The notes below the pieces were generated by a model. The model was given only the letters and a program-made list of their open reading frames with translations, was not told the origin of the DNA and ran no database searches. The position numbers and the translations under genes were made by a program. Of a stretch of 10,328 bases of DNA, positions 1 through 6,580 are shown in pieces (position 1 is the first letter of the stretch; each line of letters opens with the position of its first letter). This DNA is from Pseudopedobacter sp038237895 (GTDB taxonomy: Bacteria; Bacteroidota; Bacteroidia; Sphingobacteriales; Sphingobacteriaceae), in the NCBI GenBank assembly GCA_038237895.1, contig JBBRYE010000127.1, positions 1-10,328 of the forward strand. The letters are read 5' to 3'.

Positions 1-1068
1 AGTTTTTTCTCCAATTCTACTATTTAATGTTAATGCTGCAACTTGGTTAGAAAACTCGTCTTTTTCCTGACCTTCATAATCTATTGATAACCTCAAAAGT
101 TGGTTAAATGTACCAAAAGAAGTTTCTCTAGATTGAGGGATTAAGCCAAATTTACTGCTGTTATAAATTCCTAAAAAGTTTAAACTGGTGTTTTTATTAA
201 TTTGATAATTCAATAAGGTTTGAAAATCGTAAAATTGAGGATTATAAGCACCAACCACTGGCTGAGCGTTTAAAATCAATTTATTCTGTTTATTTCTGAA
301 GCCAATTGCGCCAGACAATTTCCCATAATTAAAAAATCCAGTTGCTGAAACTCCATTTGTACCCAAACCAAGAGTATATTTTACAGAATCTTGATTTTTA
401 TATTGAACATCCAAAACGGATGAAAGCTTATCGCCATACTTAGGGGTAAAACCACCTGCAGAAAATTTTACGTTTCCTACTAAATCAGGATTGATTAAAC
501 TTAAGCCTTCTTGCTGTCCGTTTCTAACCAGATAAGGTTTGTAAATTTCAACATCATTGATATAAATAAGGTTTTCATCAAAATTGCCGCCCCTAACAGA
601 ATATTGTGAGCTTAATTCGTTATTGGTAGAAACGCCAGGTAATTGCTTTAGGATAGATTCAAAACTTTGAGAAATATTAGGATTTGAGCTTGCAAATTTT
701 GGATCAACACTAATCATCCCTGTAATTCTAGTTTGTTGGTCTTGCACAACAACTTGCTTTAAACTTTGAAGATCTTTTAATAAAGCTATAGATAAATCAA
801 CATCGCTTTCTTTAACCTTTACTTGTAAATTAGCGGTTTTATATCCTAATAAAGAGAAACTTATAATATACTCTCCGGATTTTAAATTAAACTGATAGGT
901 TCCGTTTTCTCTACTGATAGTAAACGTTTTGCTATCCTGAATTTTTATCCTTACTCCTTCTAAAACTTCTTTTTGCTCGTTAGTAATTATCCCTTTAACC
1001 AAATGGGTATTTTGGGCTTTACTTAAAAAAGGAAAGAGAAGTAAAATTAAAAAGAGCTTTTTAAACAT
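1..1068 (-). CDS. TonB-dependent outer-membrane receptor, N-terminal 356 residues (runs off left edge)
   Basis: Outer-membrane beta-barrel transporter that takes up a bulky ligand with energy from TonB; the ligand cannot be told from this part. The frame is open from the ATG at 1068 to the window edge (356 codons, no stop). Residues 1-18 form a signal peptide ending SKA before Q19. Residues about 23-100 match a carboxypeptidase-regulatory-like beta-sandwich (VKGIITNEQKEVLEGVRIKI, ENGTYQF, LLGYKT). Residues about 120-225 are the plug: FESILKQLPGV, then YSVRGGNFDENLIYINDVEI and FSAGGFTPKYGDKLSSVLD. The barrel starts after that. The VRGGNFDEN form is typical of stand-alone Bacteroidota receptors and not of the SusC type. 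The start lies 13 bp after the rpe stop, so the two are probably co-transcribed. Family assignment is secure; substrate is unknown. Confidence 0.93.
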   Translation of the reverse strand, partial: MFKKLFLILLLFPFLSKAQNTHLVKGIITNEQKEVLEGVRIKIQDSKTFTISRENGTYQFNLKSGEYIISFSLLGYKTANLQVKVKESDVDLSIALLKDLQSLKQVVVQDQQTRITGMISVDPKFASSNPNISQSFESILKQLPGVSTNNELSSQYSVRGGNFDENLIYINDVEIYKPYLVRNGQQEGLSLINPDLVGNVKFSAGGFTPKYGDKLSSVLDVQYKNQDSVKYTLGLGTNGVSATGFFNYGKLSGAIGFRNKQNKLILNAQPVVGAYNPQFYDFQTLLNYQINKNTSLNFLGIYNSSKFGLIPQSRETSFGTFNQLLRLSIDYEGQEKDEFSNQVAALTLNSRIGEKT

Positions 1069-1081
1069 TTAGAACTACTAA

Positions 1082-1753
1082 TTAGGCGGAAAGTATATCT
1101 GGAGAAATGTTTTTAAGTTCTGCAATGGTATGCTTTGGATTTGTAGAACTAAAAATTGCATTCCCAGCAACCAAAACATTAGCGCCGGCTTTTAAAAGTG
1201 CTAACGAATTATGCGTACTTACACCGCCATCAACTTCAATCCATAAAGAAGGATTAATCTCATCAGCCATTTTTCTTAGTTCCCTTATTTTAGTATAGGT
1301 ATGCTCAATAAATTTTTGTCCACCAAAACCCGGGTTTACCGACATGATTAAAACCATATCTAAATCTTGTAGAATATCTTTAAGTAAATATACCGGCGTA
1401 TGAGGATTAACAGCTACACTTGCTTTACAACCCAGCTCTTTAATTTGCTGAATGGTGCGGTGTAAATGGGTACAAGCTTCGTAATGTACAGTGATTAAAT
1501 TTGCACCAACATTCTTAAATTCTTTTAAAAACCTTTCTGGTTGGGTAATCATTAAATGAACATCCAAAGGCTTATTAGCGAAATTTTTAACAGCAGCAAT
1601 TATCGGGAAGCCAAATGAAATATTAGGTACAAAAACACCGTCCATCACATCAACATGAAACATATCTGCTTCACTTTGATTGATCATTAAAATATCATCT
1701 TCAAGATTGGCAAAATTTGCAGAAAGAATAGATGGGGAAATCAGCGGTTTCAT
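1082..1753 (-). CDS. rpe: Ribulose-phosphate 3-epimerase
   Basis: Interconverts D-ribulose 5-phosphate and D-xylulose 5-phosphate in the cytoplasmic pentose phosphate pathway. The 223-residue product has the normal family length and a complete (beta/alpha)8 motif set: SPSILSANFANL at 6-17, the metal-binding H33 and catalytic D35 in FHVDVMDG, H66 in LDVHLM, the MSVNPGFGGQKF loop at 137-148, D175 in EVDGGV, and the phosphate-binding AGNAIF near the end. The ATG is unambiguous. A perfect TAnnTTTG word (TATCTTTG) ends 4 bp before it, so the transcript may start almost at the ATG. The gene follows the DUF2807 lipoprotein gene after 60 bp and precedes the TonB-dependent receptor by 13 bp, all on the same strand. 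Nothing is missing. Confidence 0.98.
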   Translation of the reverse strand: MKPLISPSILSANFANLEDDILMINQSEADMFHVDVMDGVFVPNISFGFPIIAAVKNFANKPLDVHLMITQPERFLKEFKNVGANLITVHYEACTHLHRTIQQIKELGCKASVAVNPHTPVYLLKDILQDLDMVLIMSVNPGFGGQKFIEHTYTKIRELRKMADEINPSLWIEVDGGVSTHNSLALLKAGANVLVAGNAIFSSTNPKHTIAELKNISPDILSA

Positions 1754-1757
1754 TTTT

Positions 1758-1765
1758 CAAAGATA
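1758..1765 (-). promoter_or_regulatory. Candidate -7 promoter element of rpe (TATCTTTG)
   Basis: The minus strand reads TATCTTTG, an exact match to the Bacteroidota primary sigma -7 consensus TAnnTTTG, ending 4 bp before the rpe ATG. No TTTG-type -33 word sits at the usual spacing; the nearest GTTG is about 29 bp upstream. If used, the rpe mRNA would be leaderless or nearly so. An 8-mer with two free positions can occur by chance in AT-rich DNA, so this is only a candidate. Confidence 0.35.
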
Positions 1766-1813
1766 ATAAATAAGGTATCTTATAAAAATATTATCAACAT
1801 CCTAATCAGTTAT

Positions 1814-2524
1814 TTAATTGATATGAACTAAATCTGAACTACCACTTTTATCATTATTTACTGATTTTGGATTTCCTTTATATTGGATATCGCTTGCGCC
1901 AGAAGATTTAACGTTTAAAGTATTTAAAACATTTATTTTACAATTAGAAGAGCCAGAAGATTCTATATTATAATCTCCAACTACTAAATCAAAAGCGAAT
2001 AGTTGGGTAGAACCGCTCATATCTAAATTATGTTCTCTGGCTTGTCCTTTTAAATTAATCTCTGCAGAACCTGATGTTTTAGTATTTAATCTTCCAGTAA
2101 TTAAATCTAAATTTATTTTAGAATTTCCACTCAGTTCTAAATCAAAATTATCCGAGTTAATGGACGTTGCAGATATAATTTCTGCCGAACCAGAAGCATC
2201 AATCCCTTCTAATTTTTTGGTATGAACTACAATTTCAATGGGCTGTAAATCACAATAACTTCCTTTCATTTCTATTTTGAGCACATCGCCATCCACATTT
2301 GTTTTTATTTCTTTCAGGATATTATCGTCTGCGGTGATATTCATTGATGTGTTTCCATCTTGATAAACAGTCAATTTAATGTTACCTCCAAATTCGATTT
2401 TACTAAAATCAGAAATGCTCCTGTCTTCTGTTTTAGAAGTTCCAGACCCTTTAATACAATTTGAATTACAAGCACTTATAGCAAAAATAGTTGTTAAAAA
2501 TAATAGGTATTTTAATTTTTTCAT
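1814..2524 (-). CDS. DUF2807 (GIN domain) lipoprotein
   Basis: Predicted surface or periplasmic lipoprotein of unknown function. Residues 1-18 are a lipoprotein signal peptide and the lipobox ISAC places the lipidated cysteine at C19. The remainder resembles the putative auto-transporter adhesin head GIN domain (DUF2807): FSKIEFGGNIKLTVYQDGN at about 43-58, followed by a right-handed beta-helix-like series of short strands. A Ser-Gly pair recurs at residues 111, 132, 151, 170, 190, 208 and 227, about every 19-20 residues, consistent with one helical coil each. At 236 residues it is a usual length for the family. The ATG at 2524 starts directly at the signal peptide. It is followed after 60 bp by rpe, which has its own candidate promoter. 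An adhesive or envelope role is a family-level guess only. Confidence 0.9.
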   Translation of the reverse strand: MKKLKYLLFLTTIFAISACNSNCIKGSGTSKTEDRSISDFSKIEFGGNIKLTVYQDGNTSMNITADDNILKEIKTNVDGDVLKIEMKGSYCDLQPIEIVVHTKKLEGIDASGSAEIISATSINSDNFDLELSGNSKINLDLITGRLNTKTSGSAEINLKGQAREHNLDMSGSTQLFAFDLVVGDYNIESSGSSNCKINVLNTLNVKSSGASDIQYKGNPKSVNNDKSGSSDLVHIN

Positions 2525-2558
2525 GTTAATGTTTGGTTTAATATAAATGTATGATAAT

Positions 2559-2687
2559 TTGTCTGAATCTTGATTAAATTGATTTTATGATTTACTTAAT
2601 TCTTGTATTGGGGAAATAGTAAATGATATTTTAAATCTGAATTTAATCCTCTTTATCCTTTAATTATGCAAATCAAAATTCAGACAA
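2559..2687. repeat. Palindromic intergenic repeat with 17-bp terminal inverted repeats
   Basis: The left end TTGTCTGAATCTTGATT (2559-2575) and the right end AATCAAAATTCAGACAA (2671-2687) are inverted copies with one mismatch in 17. Between them short GATT words on the left (2571-2600) and AATCC/ATCC words on the right (2644-2660) recur with loose spacing. From memory, sequences ending in GATTCAGACAA preceded by repeated AATCC words are dispersed between genes in many Bacteroidota genomes, and this looks like a diverged member. There is no coding capacity. It fills most of the gap between the DUF2807 gene and the helicase gene and could act as a weak terminator. Confidence 0.6.
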
Positions 2688-2706
2688 CTTTTTAATTTAA
2701 ATATCC

Positions 2707-2734
2707 TGCAAATCAAAATTCAGACAATTTTTAA
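2707..2734. repeat. Second direct copy of the repeat end, abutting the helicase stop codon
   Basis: The 21 bases at 2707-2727 are identical to 2667-2687, exactly 40 bp away, and both copies continue into a T-run followed by TTTAA. The second copy reaches the helicase stop codon (2731-2733), so helicase translation ends where the repeat begins. This extra end outside the palindromic unit suggests a second, truncated element or a partial duplication. Confidence 0.7.
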
Positions 2735-3864
2735 AATCCCAAATCTTTCGCATCAATCAGCTCAACTTCTATTTTCATTTTCTTTTGGATAATGTTGAAA
2801 TGATGTTCCTCTTCTGGAGTTATTAAAGAAATGGCTTCTCCTGGATTCTCTGAACGTCCAGTTCTACCAATACGGTGAATGTAATCTTTGGGTGATCTAG
2901 GCAAATCATAATTAATAACAAAAGGAAGAAATTTTATGTCAATCCCTCTGGAGAGAATATCGGTGGCAACTAAAACTTTTAATTTACCTTCTTTAAAATC
3001 GGCTAGAGCTTGTGTTCTAGTAAACTGACTTTTCTTACCATGAATCGCTTTCGCATAAATATTATTACGATTTAGCTTATTGACAACAGCATCAGCATCA
3101 AAAATCGAAGAGGTAAATATCAATACTTGTTTCATGTTTTTAGTCTCGATAAGATATCTCAAAAATGGTCCTTTTTTATCCTTAGAAACCGAATAAGCAG
3201 TTTGATTGATAAGTTCAATACTATTTTCTTCTGAAGCAATATGAATTATTAAAGGGTCGTTCAACATCACCCGTTTTATGCTTTCTATATTGGGATTTAA
3301 TGTAGCTGAAAAAAGAAGGTTTTGCTTTTTTGTTGGTAATAATGAGATAATTTCATCCAATTCTTTTTTGAATCCGAGATTGAGCATTTTATCAGCTTCA
3401 TCAATTATAAATGTTTTTACTTCGTTTAAATGAACCGCATTAGACGAAATTAAATCTAGCAATCTACCAGGAGTTGCGATTAGAATACTAACATTGCTCA
3501 TGGTTTTCATCTGTACATTTACAGATGTGCCGCCATAAACAGCCATAGTTTTGCATGTAAAAGGAAGCGCTTTGCTAAAAGTTTCAAATACATCATTAAC
3601 CTGTAAAGCCAATTCTCTTGTGGGTACTAAAACCAAAACTGCAATATGTCTGTCTTTTAACTTAGCTTGCCCTTCTAAATTTGCAAGTATCGGTAATACA
3701 AAACTTGCTGTTTTCCCCGAACCTGTTTTGGCAATTCCCAATACATCTTTTTTGTTCAGAATTGCAGGAATAGCTTGATCTTGAATTGGAGTTGGCGTTA
3801 GCAGATTATTTTGTTCAAGAGTGTTTAAAAGATATTGAGGTAAACCGAGTGAAAAAAATGACAT
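2731..3864 (-). CDS. DEAD-box ATP-dependent RNA helicase, RhlE-like
   Basis: ATP-dependent RNA duplex-unwinding enzyme of the cytoplasm, likely acting in ribosome assembly or RNA turnover. From the ATG at 3864 (377 residues) all motifs are present: Q motif TPIQ (25-28), Walker A AKTGSGKT (45-52), PTREL (81-85), GG (111-112), TPGR (131-134), DEAD (155-158), SAT (186-188), LIFTSS (248-253), ATDILSRGIDI (300-310) and HRIGRTGR (330-337). The frame extends 10 codons further to a TTG at 3894. I prefer the ATG because MSFFSLGLPQYLL is the usual start of RhlE-type proteins and a promoter-like TAAATTTG overlaps the extension. There is no basic C-terminal tail, so this is a compact core helicase. Divergent from the dienelactone hydrolase gene. 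The exact RhlE paralogue cannot be named. Confidence 0.95.
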   Translation of the reverse strand: MSFFSLGLPQYLLNTLEQNNLLTPTPIQDQAIPAILNKKDVLGIAKTGSGKTASFVLPILANLEGQAKLKDRHIAVLVLVPTRELALQVNDVFETFSKALPFTCKTMAVYGGTSVNVQMKTMSNVSILIATPGRLLDLISSNAVHLNEVKTFIIDEADKMLNLGFKKELDEIISLLPTKKQNLLFSATLNPNIESIKRVMLNDPLIIHIASEENSIELINQTAYSVSKDKKGPFLRYLIETKNMKQVLIFTSSIFDADAVVNKLNRNNIYAKAIHGKKSQFTRTQALADFKEGKLKVLVATDILSRGIDIKFLPFVINYDLPRSPKDYIHRIGRTGRSENPGEAISLITPEEEHHFNIIQKKMKIEVELIDAKDLGF

Positions 3865-3881
3865 ATTTTTAAATTGACTGG

Positions 3882-3889
3882 CAAATTTA
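3882..3889 (-). promoter_or_regulatory. Candidate -7 promoter element of the helicase gene (TAAATTTG)
   Basis: The minus strand reads TAAATTTG, matching TAnnTTTG, 17 bp before the ATG at 3864. Transcription from it would start inside the 10-codon TTG extension, which supports the ATG start. The -33 region (TTTACA) is only a weak match. Another TAnnTTTG word (TACGTTTG, minus strand) lies at 4011-4018. Confidence 0.35.
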
Positions 3890-4056
3890 ACCAAGTTTTG
3901 GGGATTGATGTAAATTAAAAATTTAGCGTTATTTTATCTTTTATTTATTCCAAATGAATTGAAAGTAACAATTCTTTTATAAATACAAATTCTGCTCTAA
4001 ATTTAAACAGCAAACGTATTTATTTATTAACTTGTTTTATATTAAAATTTAAAGCT

Positions 4057-4944
4057 ATGCAACCTCTTAAGAAAGAAGATATTAACCAAGAAGTATTTGA
4101 TTTATATGATGATTATGCCCATAATAAACTCAATAGAAGGCAGTTTGTAGAGAAGCTTTCCATTTATGCAATTGGCGGACTTACCGTTGGCTCGCTATTA
4201 AGTTTTATGTCGCCTGATTATGAGAATACACTTTTAGTGGCTAAAGATGATCCAAGAATTAATTCTGATTATATTAATTACGATTCTCCAAAAGGTGGTG
4301 GAAGCATAAAAGCATTACTTTCAACACCTAAAGATTTTTCAGGAAAATTATCTGGTGTAATTGTGGTGCATGAAAACCGAGGTTTGAATCCTTATATAGA
4401 AGATGTTGGGCGCCAAACAGCCTTAGATGGTTTTATAAGTATTGCCCCAGATGCGCTCACTCCACTTGGAGGTTATCCCGGAAACGATGATGATGGACGT
4501 GAAATGCAAAAAAAGCGAAACAGTAATGAAATGCTAGAGGATTTTATCGCCGCGTTTGATTATTTAAAAAACCATAAAAATTGCAATGGAAAAATTGGAG
4601 TAGTCGGTTTCTGTTTTGGTGGAGGAATTGCCAACAAAATGGCAGTACAAGTACCAGAACTTAAAGCCGCTGTCCCTTTTTATGGTGGACAACCTACAGC
4701 AGAAGAAACTGCGAAAATAAAATCTCCGCTTTTAATTCATTATGCAGCACTTGATACCAGAGTTAATGAAGGTTGGCCAGCTTATGAAACGGCTTTAAAG
4801 GCAAATAATAAAACCTACAACGTTCATTTTTATGAAGGCGTTAATCATGGATTTCATAATACCACAACTCCACGTTATGATAAAGCTGCCGCCGAGCTAG
4901 CTTGGCAACGCACCATTGCATTTTTTAGAGAGAGGTTGGTATAA
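4057..4944 (+). CDS. Tat-exported dienelactone hydrolase family protein, YghX-like
   Basis: Alpha/beta hydrolase with a cysteine nucleophile, probably cleaving an ester or lactone outside the cytoplasm; the substrate is unknown. Residues 1-25 are a hydrophilic lead. NRRQF at 26-30 followed by a hydrophobic stretch at about 34-51 looks like a twin-arginine (Tat) signal or anchor. The catalytic domain begins near residue 70. The triad is visible: C186 in GFCFGGG, D233 in ALDTRVNEGWPAYE, H264 in GVNHGFHN. E106 in VVHENRGLNPYIEDV corresponds to the conserved glutamate of the family. Blocks such as NRGLNPYIEDV, GGYPGNDD and TPRYDKAAAELAWQR resemble Escherichia coli YghX as I remember it. The length of 295 residues is normal. 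The gene converges on the metallopeptidase gene, with the cassette-like segment starting 22 bp after its stop. Confidence 0.93.
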   Translation: MQPLKKEDINQEVFDLYDDYAHNKLNRRQFVEKLSIYAIGGLTVGSLLSFMSPDYENTLLVAKDDPRINSDYINYDSPKGGGSIKALLSTPKDFSGKLSGVIVVHENRGLNPYIEDVGRQTALDGFISIAPDALTPLGGYPGNDDDGREMQKKRNSNEMLEDFIAAFDYLKNHKNCNGKIGVVGFCFGGGIANKMAVQVPELKAAVPFYGGQPTAEETAKIKSPLLIHYAALDTRVNEGWPAYETALKANNKTYNVHFYEGVNHGFHNTTTPRYDKAAAELAWQRTIAFFRERLV

Positions 4945-4960
4945 TTGTTTTGATTTGAGG

Positions 4961-5061
4961 ATATAACGGTTTGGGGCTTTGTGTGTTGGTGAGGGAATTA
5001 GAAGCACAAATGATCAATTTAGCACTTCTGCCCCCATTTTGCCAAACCCTTGTTATGTGCC
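4961..5061 (-). other. attC-like recombination site (imperfect palindrome)
   Basis: Read on the minus strand, outer arms ACATAAC (5058-5052) and GTTATAT (4967-4961) pair with one wobble, and inner arms GGTTTGG (5048-5042) and CCAAACC (4974-4968) pair at 7 of 7. The outer arms fit the integron core sites RYYYAAC and GTTRRRY with one mismatch each. The centre folds further: GGG/CCC, AGAAG (5000-5004) with CTTCT (5025-5029), and AAAT (5008-5011) with ATTT (5017-5020) around the loop GATCA. Unpaired bases occur on one side, as in attC sites; the 3-nt versus 0-nt spacer between the arms is a departure from the classical layout. It starts 5 bp after the serine hydrolase stop, the usual place for attC in a cassette. 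It may also serve as a terminator. Confidence 0.7.
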
Positions 5062-5066
5062 TTTTT

Positions 5067-6521
5067 TTATTCTTTTTCAAAGTTATATGATTGACCGTTT
5101 TGTTTTAAAATCATTGTTTTGTCGATTGGATTAAATTCCAATATAATTCCTTCGTCCGTATAAATAAATTTGTCTTTTTCTATTGCTTGTAAAGTAAGTG
5201 CATTTTGCCCTGTTGCTTGTGCAATTAGATTGAGATTGTTTTTTGTTAATGTTATTTTAATAGGCAATTGTTTGCTGCTATAAATGCCTAAATATTTGTT
5301 TAAATCTTGGTTTGATACTTCATAAATATTTTTTATAGGCTCTGGTACATAATTGTATGGAATATAATTTTCCCATTTCCAAGGTGTAAAATTATCCCCA
5401 ACCGAGTAGGCTAACAATTCTTTAAAAATACTTTCTCCATTGTCGTTGTTGGTCATAATTACAATGGCAATTTTTTTGTCAGGAAAAGCAACTGAATAAT
5501 GCCCCCAACCTTCATCGTGTCCTTCTTTAAAAAATGCTCTCCCAAATGGTGTTGTAAAAGTTCCAACTGCAAAGCCATAGCCCAACTGAATGTTGTCATT
5601 ATCTGTACCATCAATTTGGGCAAGTGGTCCAAATTGACTTCTTGATTTTATTCTTATTTGTTGGCTTGTCATTTCTTTAAACGACTTTTTAGAAAGTCCT
5701 TTGTTATTGATTAATGCAGTGTAGAATTTTGTAAAATCTTCAAAAGTGGTACTCATTGAACCACCTGCACTTGCCTCTTTCCATTTCATTAATTCATAGG
5801 GTTCGCCTTTTGCATTGTGTCCAAAACAAATATTATTATCAAAACGAGTTTGCCACACTTGGCTCGTGTTCGTCATTCCGAATGGTTTGAAAACTTTTTC
5901 TTGTGATATGGTTTCATAATCTTTACCTATAATTTGCTCTATCACAAATTGCAGCAAATAAAGCCCTTCGCCTGAATAAGAATAGCGACTACCTGGCTCA
6001 AACTTAATTTTTAATTTTTTATCTGCTTCAAACCAACGCCAATTAGGAAAACCTGTGGTATGCGTTAAACACATTCTTGCTGTTATTTTTTCATATCGTT
6101 TGTCATCTTTTAGGTCGTGATAGCCACGTCTGAAACCATTTATTTTAATTTCGGGTAGTGGCTTGCTTAAATATTGTACCAATGGTTTGTCAAGGTCAAT
6201 TACTTTTTCTTGAACATATTGCATTGAAATATAGCCAAATAACATTTTTGCAAAAGAAGCACCATACATTACTGATGACTTTTCAAAAGGAATATTTTTT
6301 GGCACATTGGCAAGTCCGAAGGTTTTATTAAAAACAGGTTTGTTATCATTGAAAACTGCTACTGCAACGCCCGAAACATTGGCAACTTTCATTAAGTATT
6401 CAATTTTTGTGTTTAAGCTGTCGGTTGTTACTGTACTTCCGTCAACTCTTTTTATGGTTTGTCCAAAAGTAATTGTTGAGATTGTCAGTAGAAGTGTCAC
6501 TAAAAATGTTCTAAATTTCAT
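5067..6521 (-). CDS. Secreted serine hydrolase of the beta-lactamase / penicillin-binding protein-like family
   Basis: Likely periplasmic or secreted hydrolase with the class C beta-lactamase/esterase fold; the substrate may be a peptide, ester or lactam and cannot be read from sequence. Residues 1-20 are a signal peptide ending TFG before Q21. The SxxK nucleophile motif is S89-F-A-K92. LTHTTGFPNW at 152-161 is the family's LLtHtSG block. Y182-S-G184 takes the YxN/YSG position. AGGSMSTTFEDFTKF spans 252-266, and HDEGWGH at 335-341 occupies the KTG/HxG place. A C-terminal beta-rich extension (about 400-484, beginning LNKYLGIYSS) is a common add-on in this family. Length 484. It is the only gene of the putative cassette, with its stop 5 bp from the attC-like site. 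An AAGGA precedes the ATG by 6 nt, unusual next to its neighbours. There is no reason to call it a resistance enzyme. Confidence 0.9.
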   Translation of the reverse strand: MKFRTFLVTLLLTISTITFGQTIKRVDGSTVTTDSLNTKIEYLMKVANVSGVAVAVFNDNKPVFNKTFGLANVPKNIPFEKSSVMYGASFAKMLFGYISMQYVQEKVIDLDKPLVQYLSKPLPEIKINGFRRGYHDLKDDKRYEKITARMCLTHTTGFPNWRWFEADKKLKIKFEPGSRYSYSGEGLYLLQFVIEQIIGKDYETISQEKVFKPFGMTNTSQVWQTRFDNNICFGHNAKGEPYELMKWKEASAGGSMSTTFEDFTKFYTALINNKGLSKKSFKEMTSQQIRIKSRSQFGPLAQIDGTDNDNIQLGYGFAVGTFTTPFGRAFFKEGHDEGWGHYSVAFPDKKIAIVIMTNNDNGESIFKELLAYSVGDNFTPWKWENYIPYNYVPEPIKNIYEVSNQDLNKYLGIYSSKQLPIKITLTKNNLNLIAQATGQNALTLQAIEKDKFIYTDEGIILEFNPIDKTMILKQNGQSYNFEKE

Positions 6522-6527
6522 AATAGT

Positions 6528-6532
6528 TCCTT
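6528..6532 (-). promoter_or_regulatory. Shine-Dalgarno-like AAGGA before the cassette gene
   Basis: The minus strand reads AAGGAACTATTATG, placing AAGGA 6 nt before the start codon. The other genes of this window have no comparable motif at this distance. This supports the ATG at 6521 and hints that the gene came from a different translational background. Confidence 0.5.
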
Positions 6533-6580
6533 GTTGTTAGGGTGTTGCTCTAAAATGGCACTTAACTTACATATATGAAC

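Larger units (their letters stand above)
4967..6565 (-). mobile_element. Putative solitary integron-type gene cassette (1,599 bp)
   Basis: The proposed unit runs on the minus strand from TTAAGTGCC (6565-6557) through one gene to the attC-like site ending in G4967. Integron crossover occurs between G and TT of GTTRRRY. The bases at the upstream boundary read GTTAAGT, a full match. Joining the two ends rebuilds GTTAAGTGCC opposite GGCACATAAC (5061-5052), pairing at 9 of 10 positions; the bases now following the site pair at 7 of 10. That improvement is what excision and circularisation of a cassette predicts. No integrase gene or second site is in the window, so it would be a lone attC without an integron. 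The empty site would read ATATAACTTACATATATG on the plus strand. Confidence 0.6.

Noticed and set aside
1..1068. SusC-type receptor of a polysaccharide utilisation locus
   Set aside because: The plug has the VRGGNFDEN form and not the SusC signature; no SusD or glycoside hydrolase gene is visible, although the left side is outside the window.
3551..3778. Plus-strand open frame inside the helicase
   Set aside because: It is fully antisense to conserved helicase motifs and has no family resemblance or start signal.
4961..5061. Simple rho-independent terminator for the convergent genes
   Set aside because: The arms are long, interrupted and lack a following T-run on the plus strand; the nested core-site layout and end reconstruction fit attC better, although it may also stop transcription.
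5067..6521. Beta-lactamase resistance gene
   Set aside because: Only the general serine hydrolase fold motifs are present; YSG and HDEG replace the canonical YxN and KTG, and many relatives are esterases or peptidases.
6307..6540. Plus-strand open frame antisense to the serine hydrolase N-terminus
   Set aside because: It mirrors the signal peptide and SxxK region of the real gene.
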